From Rhodospirillaceae bacterium (GTDB lineage: Bacteria > Pseudomonadota > Alphaproteobacteria > Rhodospirillales > Rhodospirillaceae), in NCBI GenBank assembly GCA_947476695.1, contig CANJRD010000003.1, positions 124,001-188,000 on the forward strand: a stretch of 64,000 nt of DNA. The letters are read 5' to 3'. Position 1 is the stretch's first letter; each line of letters starts with the position of its first letter. Both the position numbers and the translations under genes were made by a program. Shown piece by piece: positions 47,669-56,573 of this stretch. The notes beneath the pieces were generated by a model. The model did no database searches. It worked only from the letters and a program-made list of their open reading frames with translations, and was not told the origin of the DNA.

Positions 47669-48307
47669 TTACGCTCCCGGCTTCGCGGGGGCCGGCGCGG
47701 CGGCCTTCTCGTCGCCCGGCAGCAGACGGATGCCTTCCCACGGGCTCAAGAAATCGAAGGACCGGAAGTCCTGCGCGAGTTTCACCGGCTCATAGATGAC
47801 GCGCTTCTGGTTCTCGTCGTAGCGCACTTCGACATAGCCCGTGAGCGGGAAGTCCTTGCGCTGCGGATGCCCCTCGAAGCCATAGTCCGTAAGGATGCGG
47901 CGGAGGTCAGGATGGTCGGAGAAGAACACGCCGTACATGTCCCACACTTCGCGCTCGAACCAGTTGGCGCAGGGATGGATGCTGACGACAGACGGCACGG
48001 CGTCACCCGCGGCCGCGGCGACTTTCACGCGGCAACGCTGGTTCCGCGACATGCTGAGCAGGTTGTAGACGACCTCGAAACGCTCCGGACGATCCGGATA
48101 ATCGGCGCCGAGCAGATCGCTGAGCTGGCTGAACGACAGGCGCGGATCGTCGCGGAGGATCAGCAGCACGCGCACGATATCGTCGCGTTTGGCGGTAACG
48201 ATCAATTCGTCACGCACCACTTCCGCTGAAGTCACGGCCTGCGTCAATGCGGCGCGGATAACATCCGCGGCATCGCGAAGAGCCTGAAGGAACGCTGCGT
48301 CAGTCAT
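47669..48307 (-). CDS. nuoC: NADH-quinone oxidoreductase subunit C
   Basis: 30-kDa type subunit, 212 residues. The conserved [20 protein letters not shown] and [15 protein letters not shown] segments lie around residues 110-160. The C-terminus has an Ala/Pro-rich tail. 26-base gap from nuoB. Confidence 0.97.
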   Translation of the reverse strand: MTDAAFLQALRDAADVIRAALTQAVTSAEVVRDELIVTAKRDDIVRVLLILRDDPRLSFSQLSDLLGADYPDRPERFEVVYNLLSMSRNQRCRVKVAAAAGDAVPSVVSIHPCANWFEREVWDMYGVFFSDHPDLRRILTDYGFEGHPQRKDFPLTGYVEVRYDENQKRVIYEPVKLAQDFRSFDFLSPWEGIRLLPGDEKAAAPAPAKPGA

Positions 48308-48333
48308 CGTACTCTCACCCCAGCCAGCAGCGA

Positions 48334-48888
48334 TTAGCGATCGATGGTGCCGACGCGGCGGATTTTCTTGTGCAATTGCAGAATGCCGTAGAGCAGCGCT
48401 TCAGCCGTCGGCGGGCACCCCGGCACGTAGATATCGACCGGCACGATGCGATCGCAGCCGCGCACCACGGAATAGGAATAGTGGTAATAGCCGCCCCCGT
48501 TGGCGCAGCTCCCCATCGAGATGACGTAACGCGGTTCGGGCATCTGGTCGTAAACGCGACGCAGGGCCGGCGCCATTTTGTTGGTGAGCGTGCCGGCCAC
48601 AATCATCACGTCGGACTGACGCGGGCTCGGACGGAAGAACATGCCGAAGCGGTCGAGATCGTAGCGCGCCATCGCGGAGTGCATCATCTCCACGGCGCAG
48701 CACGCGAGCCCGAAGGACATCGGCCACATCGAGCCGGTACGGCCCCAGTTGGCGAGCTTGTCGATCGAGGTCAGCAGGAAGCCCTTGTCCTGCAACTCCG
48801 CCGCCATACGCGCGGTGACCTGATGGTCCTCGGCGGTGACCGGACGGATGACGTCGGTTTTGACGGTGGCCGGAACGGTTATTCCCAT
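48334..48888 (-). CDS. nuoB: NADH-quinone oxidoreductase subunit B
   Basis: PSST-type subunit with cluster N2, 184 residues. Ligands are in ACCAVEMMH (two adjacent Cys), [13 protein letters not shown] and [12 protein letters not shown] place the start at ATG 48888 ([10 protein letters not shown]) because AAAGGAG lies about eight bases upstream; a GTG seven codons earlier at 48909 would lie over that site. With this start it overlaps nuoA by 10 bases. Confidence 0.95.
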   Translation of the reverse strand: MGITVPATVKTDVIRPVTAEDHQVTARMAAELQDKGFLLTSIDKLANWGRTGSMWPMSFGLACCAVEMMHSAMARYDLDRFGMFFRPSPRQSDVMIVAGTLTNKMAPALRRVYDQMPEPRYVISMGSCANGGGYYHYSYSVVRGCDRIVPVDIYVPGCPPTAEALLYGILQLHKKIRRVGTIDR

Positions 48889-49244
48889 TCCAAGGCTCCT
48901 TTTTTCCACTCGTAGATGAAGCCAACGGTCAGGACGCCCAGGAACAGCATCATCGACCAGAAGCCGAACATCCCGATCTTTCCGAGGCTTACAGCCCAGG
49001 GGAATAGGAAGGCCACCTCGAGGTCGAAGATGATGAACAGGATCGAGACCAGATAGAACCGCACGTCGAATTTCGAGCGCGCGTCATCAAAGGCCTCGAA
49101 GCCGCACTCGTAGGCCGAGGTTTTGGCCGGATCCGGGCGACTAGGGCCGGCAACCAGAGAGGCAACGACCATGACCACCGCAAGACCGAACGCGAGGCCG
49201 ATAAAGATCAGGATCGGCAGGTAGTTGCTCAACAGGTCCGCCAT
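48879..49244 (-). CDS. nuoA: NADH-quinone oxidoreductase subunit A
   Basis: Small three-helix membrane subunit, 121 residues. The conserved [21 protein letters not shown] loop and the [16 protein letters not shown] helix with its membrane acidic residues are present. It is the first gene of the 14-gene nuo operon, which continues into birA, coaX and rnj. Confidence 0.98.
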   Translation of the reverse strand: MADLLSNYLPILIFIGLAFGLAVVMVVASLVAGPSRPDPAKTSAYECGFEAFDDARSKFDVRFYLVSILFIIFDLEVAFLFPWAVSLGKIGMFGFWSMMLFLGVLTVGFIYEWKKGALEWE

Positions 49245-49266
49245 GGGTCCCTGCTCTCCTTCACAT

Positions 49267-49287
49267 GCCGTCCGTGTGCCGGACGGC
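49267..49287 (-). other. Hairpin in the nuoA leader
   Basis: Perfect 8-bp stem GCCGTCCG / CGGACGGC with a 5-base loop, 23 bases upstream of the nuoA ATG. No T-run follows. It may affect translation or mRNA stability. Confidence 0.4.
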
Positions 49288-49393
49288 CGATCTGGGTGAT
49301 CCTAGACTCGATGTGCAACTTTTGCGCGCGACCGGTAAAAACGCCCCGACCGCTATCCCCCGAGCCTGCGAATTCCCCGCCAAACTGCGGCAG

Positions 49394-49422
49394 ATGTAAA
49401 CGTCGGGCAGGCGTGAAGTCAA
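49394..49422 (-). promoter_or_regulatory. Candidate promoter of the nuo operon
   Basis: TTGACT (49422-49417) and TTACAT (49399-49394) separated by 17 bases on the minus strand, about 150 bases before the nuoA ATG. The -35 is good and the -10 is weak. Confidence 0.35.
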
Positions 49423-49735
49423 GCTAAGGTATCGGCCTCCCACCGTCTGGAATCGCGTTGACGGGACAGGATTTTTCGCCTGTGAGCGCGATGATGTCTG
49501 ATGCATCCGTGGGGGCTGTAAACCTCCCCGCTTCGGCGCGTCTGGTGGCGGAATCAGCGGTTTTGCGGGGCTGAACCTGGCAGGACTTCCAGCCGCATTA
49601 GGGCTTTTCGCCCCCTGGCGCCCCACCGCTTTACACTGCCGCAATTAGGAATTCACATAACCCATTGATATATATTACATATATACCTGGCACGCCATTT
49701 GCTTCGTTGGAACGACGAGACCAAAGGGGCACAAA

Positions 49736-49975
49736 ATGGCGTTGAGCCGATACACCTGCATTTTTCTCACCCACGATCGCGAGATTCGTGATGTCACCAC
49801 GATCCATGCCGTGGACGATTCTGAAGGTTGCGAACAGGCGCTTTCCGGCTGCCGCGCGCGACGGGATCCCGATCTGGGATATGAGTTGTGGCGTCCGAAG
49901 CGCCGTGTCGCAGCCTATGACCCGAGGAGCTGCCGCCTGCCCGCCGAAGGCCTCTCCTGCTGCGGACGCGCTTAG
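49736..49975 (+). CDS. Small conserved-type hypothetical protein
   Basis: 79 residues, start ATG preceded by AAAGGGG at a suitable distance. The layout (SRYTCIFLTHDREIRDVTTIHAVDDSEGCEQAL ... YELWRPKRRVAAY) resembles short alphaproteobacterial proteins. Those begin with a beta strand, a D-x-G/R-x-I-R-D turn and an acidic helix, and end in an xELWxxxRRV motif; their function is unknown. The last ~20 residues are Cys/Arg-rich and may be poorly conserved. No signal peptide. It ends 22 bases from the convergent histidine kinase stop. Confidence 0.6.
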   Translation: MALSRYTCIFLTHDREIRDVTTIHAVDDSEGCEQALSGCRARRDPDLGYELWRPKRRVAAYDPRSCRLPAEGLSCCGRA

Positions 49976-49997
49976 CGCGCCCGCGGGGGCAGAGACA

Positions 49998-50978
49998 TTA
50001 AGTGGCGGCCGGAAACGTGACGACGAATGAGGTTCGGGGATCGCGCTCGGTGCGGATGGTCGCCTTGATCCTGCGCCCCATCGCGGTCGCCAGCTGTAAA
50101 CCAAGCCCCATGCTCGCGTACTTCTGGAGGTCGAAATCCGCCGGCAGCCGCCCGCCCGTGTCCGTGACACGCAGGATGTAGTTGTCGCCTTCCCGCGTCA
50201 GCCTTACCTCGATCCGCCCTTCGCCATCGGCCAGCCCATGCCGCAGGGCGTTGTCGATCAACTCGCTGGCGATCAGCGAAACCGGCATGACGAAGTCCAT
50301 CCCCCATTTCATGGGCTCTGCCACGACGTCGATGCTGCGATGCGTACGTCCCATATTGAGGGCCGCATCCGCGATGTCATGCAGATGGTGTGCGAAATCG
50401 ATGGTCAGATCGGCCTGATATAGATGTGAGTAAGCGCTTGAGATCATGTTGATCCGGCGCGCCACATTTCCCAACGCCGCGGCGGCTTTTGGATCGGCAC
50501 GCCGTGTCTGAAGGTTCAGCAGCGAAGCCACGATCTGAATGTGGTTCTTAACCCGGTGCTGTAATTCGGTGAGCAGCGCTTCCGTGTGCGCCGCAAGGAC
50601 CACGTTTTGCTCGGCTGTCTTGATGAGCCAGTCGAGCAGCACGACCATGACTACGGCGATCAGCACATGAATGACCAGCGTGACCAGGGCCGCCACGCTG
50701 GTGATCGCGAAGGAATTCGTCGGCGGCACCAGATAGTACGGCGCGCTGAGCGCGCTCAACAGCAACGCCAGAAAACCGGGGCCGCGCCCACCGACCAGCG
50801 TGGTGATCATCACAATGGGAAAGAAGGTGATATAGGGCGCGCCGTCCAGAATGTCTTTGGCTGCAACTCGCAGTGTCAGCCCGGCGACTGCGAAAAGGAC
50901 GGCGCAGATATAGCCAATCAGGGGCCGGTGTCGGTACCCCGGATAACGGACCAGAAGGTCCTGAACGGAAAACTCCAC
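49998..50978 (-). CDS. Sensor histidine kinase, HWE/HisKA_2 type with DUF4118-like membrane domain
   Basis: 326 residues. The N-terminal ~120 hold about four membrane helices of the DUF4118 (KdpD-like) kind, including ITFFPIVMITTLVGGRGPG and the LVPPTNSF loop. The phospho-acceptor region is LLTELQHRVKNHIQIVASLL with His 141, the HRVKN pattern of HisKA_2 kinases. The ATPase domain shows VSLIASELIDNALRHG (Asn 243), then RVTDTGGRLP and a GLGLQL lid. There is no PAS or HAMP domain. No response regulator lies nearby, so it is an orphan kinase; kinases of this type often feed the alphaproteobacterial general stress response (PhyR), which is an inference here. Confidence 0.88.
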   Translation of the reverse strand: MEFSVQDLLVRYPGYRHRPLIGYICAVLFAVAGLTLRVAAKDILDGAPYITFFPIVMITTLVGGRGPGFLALLLSALSAPYYLVPPTNSFAITSVAALVTLVIHVLIAVVMVVLLDWLIKTAEQNVVLAAHTEALLTELQHRVKNHIQIVASLLNLQTRRADPKAAAALGNVARRINMISSAYSHLYQADLTIDFAHHLHDIADAALNMGRTHRSIDVVAEPMKWGMDFVMPVSLIASELIDNALRHGLADGEGRIEVRLTREGDNYILRVTDTGGRLPADFDLQKYASMGLGLQLATAMGRRIKATIRTERDPRTSFVVTFPAAT

Positions 50979-51067
50979 GCAAGCACCGCCGTCTCGGTCA
51001 AAGGAGGCCGCAGTCTGCCGACGCTGGGCGCACCCGTCCAGCGTTGCTTAATTAAGGCACGAACGCG

Positions 51068-51244
51068 CTAGTTGCGTGCGAGAAGCGGCACGACGTCCCA
51101 CCGACGACGCTCTTGATCTTGCGCCACTGCCTGAGCGCATTCGTGCTCGGTCCGGAAAGGACCGACCACGCGCTGGTGCTCGCTGTTGATGGCGTACCAC
51201 TCTTGCGACTCCGCCTGTCGCGCGTCTTCAACCTGCTGAGTCAC
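51068..51244 (-). CDS. Short hypothetical protein
   Basis: 58 residues from GTG 51244, chosen because GGGAGGG lies about five bases upstream. An ATG at 51289 extends the frame by 15 codons without a site. The sequence is hydrophilic and has a plausible folded pattern (EWYAINSEHQRVVGPFRTEHECAQAVAQ), resembling small proteins with a WY-x-I start and a Gly-Pro-Phe turn. Function unknown. It lies 77 bases downstream of ku on the same strand. Confidence 0.5.
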   Translation of the reverse strand: MTQQVEDARQAESQEWYAINSEHQRVVGPFRTEHECAQAVAQDQERRRWDVVPLLARN

Positions 51245-51321
51245 CTTTGCCCTCCCTCGTCCGCATGGCTCAACGTACCAAGCGGACAAGGGTTCCGCCT
51301 TTTCGTCAAAAAAGCGATCCT

Positions 51322-52212
51322 TTAGGCCGAGCGTTTGGCACGCCCGCGAGGCGATTTCGGACGCGCCTTTGTGGCACGGCCCGTGCGGCCCGCTGCGCCG
51401 GGAGCTTTGACAAAGCGCTCCGCGCGCGCGCGCTCGCCTGAAGGCGGTTTGCCGAGGCTGCGTTTCAGCGCCGCCATCAGGTCGATAACTTTTTCAGGCT
51501 CGGCCGGGGCTTTGGCGACAACCTTCTTGCCCTTGCGCTTGGCTTCCACCAGATCGCGCAGCGCATCCTCGTAGTGATCCTTGAATTGCTCCGGATCGAA
51601 CGGCGCTTCCTGCTGCTCGATAATCTTCTCTGCGATCTCGAGCATCTTCTTGTCGGATTTTGCCTGGGGGATCTCATCGAAGAACTCGGCCTCTTCGCGC
51701 ACTTCGTCGTGCGTTCGCAGTGTCGTCACCAGCAATCCTTTGCCGCGCGGCTCGATGGCCAGCAGTCGCTCGCGCGTATGCGTCACCACACGCCCTAGGG
51801 CGACACGGCGGCTTTCACGCATGGCGTCGCGGATTACGCAAAAGGCTTCGATGCCGCTCTTGTCGCTCGGCACGAGGTAATAAGGATTATCCCAATACAG
51901 GCGATCGATTTCGCCCTCGTCCACGAAACGTTCGATTTCGATGGTGCGGCTCGACGGCAGGCGGACGGACTTGATCTCGTCATCGCTGAGAACGACGTAG
52001 CTGTCCTTCTCCACCTCATAGCCCTTCACCAGATCGGCACGACTCACCTCACCCAGTTCCGGATCGTGGGGAACCATTCGCACCCGGTTGTGAGTCTTTT
52101 TATGCAGGAGGTTGAAGTGTACCTCGTTGCCGCTGGACGTGGCGTTATACAGCGCCACCGGGCACATCACGAGCGAGAGCCTCAGATTTCCTTCCCAGGA
52201 GGGGCGCGCCAT
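51322..52212 (-). CDS. ku: Non-homologous end joining protein Ku
   Basis: Binds double-strand DNA ends and recruits ligase LigD in bacterial end joining. The 296-residue product opens MARPSWEGNLRLSLVMCPV, with HFNLLHKKTHNRVRMVPHDP and the strand ALGRVVTHTRERL of the Ku barrel. The ~50-residue C-terminal tail is very basic (TKARPKSPRGRAKRS), as in Ku proteins that bind DNA through their tail. The start at 52212 has GGAGAGAG upstream. No LigD is in the window. Confidence 0.95.
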   Translation of the reverse strand: MARPSWEGNLRLSLVMCPVALYNATSSGNEVHFNLLHKKTHNRVRMVPHDPELGEVSRADLVKGYEVEKDSYVVLSDDEIKSVRLPSSRTIEIERFVDEGEIDRLYWDNPYYLVPSDKSGIEAFCVIRDAMRESRRVALGRVVTHTRERLLAIEPRGKGLLVTTLRTHDEVREEAEFFDEIPQAKSDKKMLEIAEKIIEQQEAPFDPEQFKDHYEDALRDLVEAKRKGKKVVAKAPAEPEKVIDLMAALKRSLGKPPSGERARAERFVKAPGAAGRTGRATKARPKSPRGRAKRSA

Positions 52213-52519
52213 GGACTCTCTCCGATTGAAATTGCCCAAGCAGAACGTGCGCCCGCTGGGTTCGTTCCTGATCGCGAAGCGAGCCGCAGTCACAAACTGC
52301 GTGCCAGCGCTGAAAACAGCCGTGCGCGCTCAAAAATATGGGTGCGAAATGTAAACGATGCCGGCAGCCCACAGGCTTATCCACGAAGAAGTCAGTAAGA
52401 GAACCTTGGGCTTGGTGCTTTTCAAAATACTGCAAATCAGATTCACACTCGGCCGACGGAGCGACCTCACGTAAGAGCGGCTCCTGTCGACAATTATTCG
52501 CCTGAACCGGGACCCTTTT
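52213..52519. other. Intergenic region between ku and the broken methyltransferase gene
   Basis: 307 bases between divergent genes. Contains a single DnaA-box-like 9-mer (TTATCCACG at 52374-52382), probably chance. No clear promoter pair, repeat or RNA was found, and overlapping open frames show no family features. Confidence 0.3.
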
Positions 52520-52564
52520 GTGCCCGCTTCCGTTGTCTCGCATATCCCCGCGACGAATTTTGCG

Positions 52565-53259
52565 ATGTCGTTGCGCCAACTTGCCTGGGCACTCTATCCC
52601 AGGCCGCTAAAGGTATTCGACGTTCTCAACGAGAATGCGCGGTTGGCCGTGTGGGTCGACAAGCATCTAGACAACGTGCCGCGTTTCCAAGAACGCCCTG
52701 CGCTCTTCGAACACATCGCCGCGCGCGAAATCGGCAACGCGCCGCGCGCGAAATCGGCAACGCGCCGATCGACTATCTCGAATTCGGCGTGTATCGCGGC
52801 GCATCGATCAAATGGTGGGCCGGACGAAACAACAACCCCGAGAGCCGCTTCTTCGGCTTCGACTCCTTCGAGGGTCTACCGGAATCTTGGGAACTCGGAG
52901 TCGGCGGTTTGAAAAAGGGCGCGCTCACGACCGAAGGTGCGATGCCGCAAACAGACGATCAGCGCATCACTTTCGTGAAGGGCTGGTACCAGAACAGCGT
53001 TCCGCCGTTCCTCGCCGGCTTTACCCCGCGCAATCGCCTTGTGATCCATTGCGATAGCGATCTGTATTCATCGACCCTCTTCGCACTCACGTCACTCAAT
53101 CCGATCATGCCCGCGGGCACGATCGTGATGTTCGACGAGTTCTGCAATCACGAGGAGTTCCGCGCATTCGCGGACTACGTCAGCGCCTATATGCGCGACT
53201 TCCGCGCGATCGGTGCCGCGCAGCGCTCGTACAAAAATATGGCTGTTGAACTCACGTAG
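52565..53259 (+). pseudogene. TylF/MycF-like (macrocin O-methyltransferase family) methyltransferase, frameshifted
   Basis: Two reading frames together make one TylF-like protein. The first (from ATG 52565, or GTG 52520) encodes MSLRQLAWALYPRPLK through HIAAREIGNAP. The second picks up at the same REIGNAP sequence and continues IDYLEFGVYRGASIKWW, FFGFDSFEGLPESW, the metal-site segment VIHCDSDLYSSTLFAL and MFDEFCNHEEF to the stop at 53259. The break is an exact 23-bp tandem duplication at 52718-52763; removing one copy restores a ~223-codon gene. As written, the first frame runs on for ~55 foreign codons to 52912. It could be a true pseudogene, a reversible slippage switch or a sequence error. 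Confidence 0.85.
52718..52763 (+). repeat. Exact 23-bp tandem duplication inside a coding region
   Basis: Copy 1 is 52718-52740 and copy 2 is 52741-52763, identical (begin GCCGCGCGCGAAATCGG), followed by four more matching bases. 23 is not a multiple of three, so the second copy shifts the frame of the methyltransferase gene. Confidence 0.97.
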
Positions 53260-53279
53260 CTCGCGAGGCGAGCGAAAGA

Positions 53280-53354
53280 TGGTGGGCAGTGAGGGGATCG
53301 AACCCCCGACCCTCTCCGTGTAAAGGAGACGCTCTACCGCTGAGCTAACTGCCC
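53280..53354 (-). tRNA. tRNA-Val (anticodon UAC)
   Basis: Folds as a standard cloverleaf on the minus strand. Acceptor GGGCAGT pairs with ACTGCCC, D-arm GCTC/GAGC, anticodon arm TCTCC-TTTACAC-GGAGA with UAC at positions 34-36. The T-loop is TTCGATC. The 3' CCA is encoded (TGG at 53280-53282 on the plus strand). Confidence 0.97.
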
Positions 53355-53389
53355 TCGACGCCAGGCGCCGAACGATCATCCATCATAGC

Positions 53390-53422
53390 AAAACGCCGGC
53401 TGCAAACAGCAGCCGGCGTTTT
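53390..53422 (-). terminator. Rho-independent terminator of hupB
   Basis: 13-bp perfect stem AAAACGCCGGCTG / CAGCCGGCGTTTT with a 7-base loop, 18 bases after the hupB stop. The stem itself ends in TTTT on the minus strand. Confidence 0.85.
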
Positions 53423-53439
53423 AACCCATTCAACCGGGC

Positions 53440-53715
53440 TTAGACGTTGACGAGATCCTTCAGGGCCTTGCCGGCCGAGAACTTCGGACGCTTGCTGGCC
53501 GGGATCTTGATGGTTTCGCCGGTACGCGGATTGCGGCCTTCAGACGCCGCACGCGATGCGACCGAGAAGGTGCCGAAGCCGACGAGACGGACTTCGTTGC
53601 CGCCCTTCAGCGTACCACCGATCAGATCGAGCACCGCATCGACAGCCTTTGCGGCGTCGTTCTTGGCAAGTCCAGTGGACTCAGCGACGGCGGCAATCAA
53701 ATCGTTCTTGTTCAT
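53440..53715 (-). CDS. hupB: DNA-binding protein HU
   Basis: Nucleoid-associated protein, 91 residues. [16 protein letters not shown] start, [11 protein letters not shown] saddle, and the DNA-binding arm [23 protein letters not shown]-type sequence (about residues 54-78) with the conserved Arg-Asn-Pro and Pro tip. It lies downstream of lon, the classical lon-hup arrangement, with its own 241-base upstream region. Confidence 0.97.
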   Translation of the reverse strand: MNKNDLIAAVAESTGLAKNDAAKAVDAVLDLIGGTLKGGNEVRLVGFGTFSVASRAASEGRNPRTGETIKIPASKRPKFSAGKALKDLVNV

Positions 53716-53910
53716 TCAGGACCCCTTAGTGAGTGCTGTGGAGGAAAGGATAATTATGACCGGCTGATGACCTGCAATAGGCGCACTGCGCTCTGGCAGC
53801 CTCGCGCGAACCGGCCTCTGCGTGACGGGCGGGAGTTTGGCGAGACTTTTGGCTTGCGTCAATCGCGTTGTCTTCGCATCTGCGAACACATTTATGCATG
53901 GATGTGGATG

Positions 53911-53940
53911 AAAAAGGGCGCGACGACTTCGCCGCGCCCT
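53911..53940 (-). terminator. Rho-independent terminator of lon
   Basis: 8-bp stem AGGGCGCG / CGCGCCCT with a 10-base loop, followed by five T residues on the minus strand, 17 bases after the lon stop. Confidence 0.75.
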
Positions 53941-53956
53941 CGCATTCACGTTTCGT

Positions 53957-56380
53957 TTAGTGCGTGACCAACGCTTCGTCGTCGACTTCCGGCTCGCTGG
54001 CCTTCGGCTTGGTACCAGCGTCGGCGTCTTCCGCTTCTGGAGGCGTCTTCAGTAGCGGCACCAGCGGATTGACGAGCGCGCGCGCGAGGACTTCATCGAC
54101 CGTCGTAACGGGCACAATTGTCAAATCGCGCTTCACGTTGTCGGGAATTTCCTCGAGATCCTTCTCGTTGTCTTTAGGGATCAAGCAGGTCGTGATGCCG
54201 GCACGCAGCGCCGCGAGCAGCTTTTCCTTCAGACCGCCGATCGGCAATACGCGGCCGCGCAGCGTGATTTCGCCGGTCATGGCGACTTCCTTGCGCACCG
54301 GGTTGCCCGTCAGCGCCGAAATGATCGACACGCTCATGGCCACGCCCGCGGACGGACCATCTTTCGGCGTCGCACCTTCCGGCACGTGGACGTGTATGTC
54401 GTTCTTCTCAAGCGTCGCCTGCTTGATGCCGAACGCCGGCGCCCGCGCGCGCACGAAAGCACGCGCCGCCTGCACGGATTCCTTCATCACATCGCCAAGC
54501 TGACCGGTGAGCGCGATCTGACCCTTGCCGGGCATAATCACCGCTTCGATCGACAGGATATCGCCGCCGACTTCGGTCCACGCGAGACCGGTGGTGATAC
54601 CGACCATGTCTTCGCGCTCGGCCTCGCCGTAGCGATACTTCTGGATGCCCGCAAACTTCTTCAGGTTCCGCGCGCTGATCGTCACCTTCTTCAGCTTGCG
54701 CATGACGATTTCTTTTGTCGCCTTGCGCGCAAGGTTGGCGATTTCACGTTCTAGGTTACGCACACCGGCTTCACGCGTGTAGTAGCGGCACAGGTCACGC
54801 AGCGCATCGTCAGAGACGACGAACTCGCCGTTCTTCAGACCATGCGCGTCCATCTGCTTCTTGATCAGGTGGCGCTTGGCGATCGCGACCTTCTCGTCCT
54901 CGGTGTAGCCCGACAGACGGATGATCTCCATGCGGTCCAGCAGCGGCTGGGGCATGCGCAAGCTATTGGCCGTCGTGATGAACAGCACGTCGGACAAGTC
55001 ATAATCGACTTCGAGGTAGTGATCCTGGAACGTCGTGTTCTGTTCCGGGTCCAGCACTTCGAGTAGCGCCGACGACGGATCGCCGCGCCAATCGGCGCCG
55101 AGTTTGTCGATCTCATCGAGCAGGAACAGCGGGTTCGAGGTCTTGGCCTTCTTCATGCCCTGGATGATCTTACCGGGCATGGAACCGATATAGGTACGGC
55201 GGTGACCGCGAATTTCGGCTTCGTCACGCACGCCGCCGAGCGACACGCGCACGAAGGCGCGGCCCGTCGACGTCGCGACCGAACGGCCCAGCGAGGTCTT
55301 ACCCACGCCCGGCGGTCCCACTAGACACAGGATCGGGCCCTTCAACTTCTTGGTACGCGCCTGCACGGCCAGGTACTCGATGATGCGTTCCTTGACCTTC
55401 TCCAGGCCATGGTGATCGCGATCGAGCTGCGCCTTCGCCGCCTTCAGGTCGATCATGACCTTGGAGCGCTTCTTCCACGGAATGCCGGTGAGCCAATCGA
55501 GGTAGTTGCGCACGACGGTCGCTTCGGCGGACATCGGGCTCATGGTCTTGAGCTTCTTCAGCTCGCCCATGGCCTTCTCGCGCGCCTCTTTCGACATGCG
55601 CAGCTTTTTGATCTTCTCTTCGTATTCCGAAGCCTCGTCGCGTCCTTCCTCGTTTTCGCCCAGCTCGCGCTGGATCGCCTTCATCTGCTCATTGAGGTAG
55701 TACTCGCGCTGCGTCTTCTCCATCTGGCGCTTCACGCGATTGCGGATGCGCTTCTCGACCTGAAGGACGCTGATCTCGGATTCCATGAACGCATAGACGC
55801 GCTCAAGCCGTTCGGAGATCGACTTAACTTCGAGCAACTCCTGCTTCTCGGCGATCTTCAGCGACAAGTGCGACGCAACGGTGTCGGCCAGCTTCGAGGG
55901 ATTCTCGATCTGGTTCACCGACACCAGCACTTCCGGCGGGATTTTCTTGTTGAGCTTGATGTACTGCTCGAACTGCGACACCACCGAGCGCGCGAGCGCT
56001 TCGAGTTCCTTGTTGTCTTCCTTCGGTTCGTCGATGAATTCGGCGAAGGCCTCGAAGAAGGATTCGTTTTCCTTGTAGCCGGTGATGCGCGCGCGCTGAC
56101 CGCCTTCGACCAGCACCTTCACGGTCCCATCGGGCAGCTTCAGCAGTTGCAGCACGGTCGACACCGTGCCGAATTCATAGATGTCCTTGGTCGACGGATC
56201 GTCCTGCGAGGCATCCTTCTGCGCGACGAGCAGAATCTGCTTATCGTCGGCCATCACGTCTTCGAGCGCGCGCACGGACTTCTCGCGGCCGACGAACAGC
56301 GGAACGATCATGTGCGGGAACACGACGATGTCCCGCAGCGGCAGAACTGGGAAGGATTGAGCTTTAACGGCTTCGACCAC
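53957..56380 (-). CDS. lon: ATP-dependent protease Lon
   Basis: Cytoplasmic AAA+ serine protease, 807 residues. N-terminal LAN domain ([15 protein letters not shown]), coiled region around 190-260, Walker [14 protein letters not shown] near residue 355, and Walker B region [11 protein letters not shown]. The proteolytic Ser-Lys dyad is visible as DGPSAGVAM (Ser near 680) and [13 protein letters not shown] (Lys near 722). The start is GTG at 56380 with GAGG upstream. It ends in an acidic, poorly conserved tail. Confidence 0.98.
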   Translation of the reverse strand: MVEAVKAQSFPVLPLRDIVVFPHMIVPLFVGREKSVRALEDVMADDKQILLVAQKDASQDDPSTKDIYEFGTVSTVLQLLKLPDGTVKVLVEGGQRARITGYKENESFFEAFAEFIDEPKEDNKELEALARSVVSQFEQYIKLNKKIPPEVLVSVNQIENPSKLADTVASHLSLKIAEKQELLEVKSISERLERVYAFMESEISVLQVEKRIRNRVKRQMEKTQREYYLNEQMKAIQRELGENEEGRDEASEYEEKIKKLRMSKEAREKAMGELKKLKTMSPMSAEATVVRNYLDWLTGIPWKKRSKVMIDLKAAKAQLDRDHHGLEKVKERIIEYLAVQARTKKLKGPILCLVGPPGVGKTSLGRSVATSTGRAFVRVSLGGVRDEAEIRGHRRTYIGSMPGKIIQGMKKAKTSNPLFLLDEIDKLGADWRGDPSSALLEVLDPEQNTTFQDHYLEVDYDLSDVLFITTANSLRMPQPLLDRMEIIRLSGYTEDEKVAIAKRHLIKKQMDAHGLKNGEFVVSDDALRDLCRYYTREAGVRNLEREIANLARKATKEIVMRKLKKVTISARNLKKFAGIQKYRYGEAEREDMVGITTGLAWTEVGGDILSIEAVIMPGKGQIALTGQLGDVMKESVQAARAFVRARAPAFGIKQATLEKNDIHVHVPEGATPKDGPSAGVAMSVSIISALTGNPVRKEVAMTGEITLRGRVLPIGGLKEKLLAALRAGITTCLIPKDNEKDLEEIPDNVKRDLTIVPVTTVDEVLARALVNPLVPLLKTPPEAEDADAGTKPKASEPEVDDEALVTH

Positions 56381-56542
56381 TTTCGCACCTCATTCCTCGG
56401 CGCGGCGAGACAACTTGCCTCGATCGGCCGAGTCTTCTTGGCCGGTCGCCCCTCGCAGCAGAACGCTGACATGGAAAGGAACGAACCGGATGGAGACGGC
56501 GTTGCCGTCCCGCACGGACACGAACACCCTCGCTTCGTTACA

Positions 56543-56565
56543 AAGTCCCTGAATTTCAGGGACTT
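56543..56565 (-). terminator. Hairpin after clpX
   Basis: Near-perfect palindrome with 11-bp arms AAGTCCCTGAA / TTCAGGGACTT around one central base, 8 bases past the clpX stop; TTT follows the stem on the minus strand. Probable terminator between clpX and lon. Confidence 0.6.
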
Positions 56566-56573
56566 ATGCACCG

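Larger units (their letters stand above)
49245..49735. other. Intergenic region upstream of nuoA and of a small plus-strand gene
   Basis: 491 bases with divergent promoters expected. The nuoA side holds a hairpin and a promoter candidate, listed separately. The right side has an AT-rich stretch at about 49650-49690 (TTGATATATATTACATATA) unlike the surrounding GC-rich sequence, probably the promoter zone of the gene at 49736. Open frames through this region show no family features. Confidence 0.4.

Noticed and set aside
49631-50170. 179-codon minus-strand frame
   Set aside because: Overlaps the histidine kinase in another frame and the small plus-strand gene; Ser/Arg/Ala-rich with no motif.
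52374-52382. DnaA-box-like 9-mer TTATCCACG
   Set aside because: A single one-mismatch copy with no companions or AT-rich unwinding element is not an origin.
52145-52579. 144-codon minus-strand frame upstream of ku
   Set aside because: Overlaps ku in another frame and the methyltransferase start; no ribosome site or recognisable fold.
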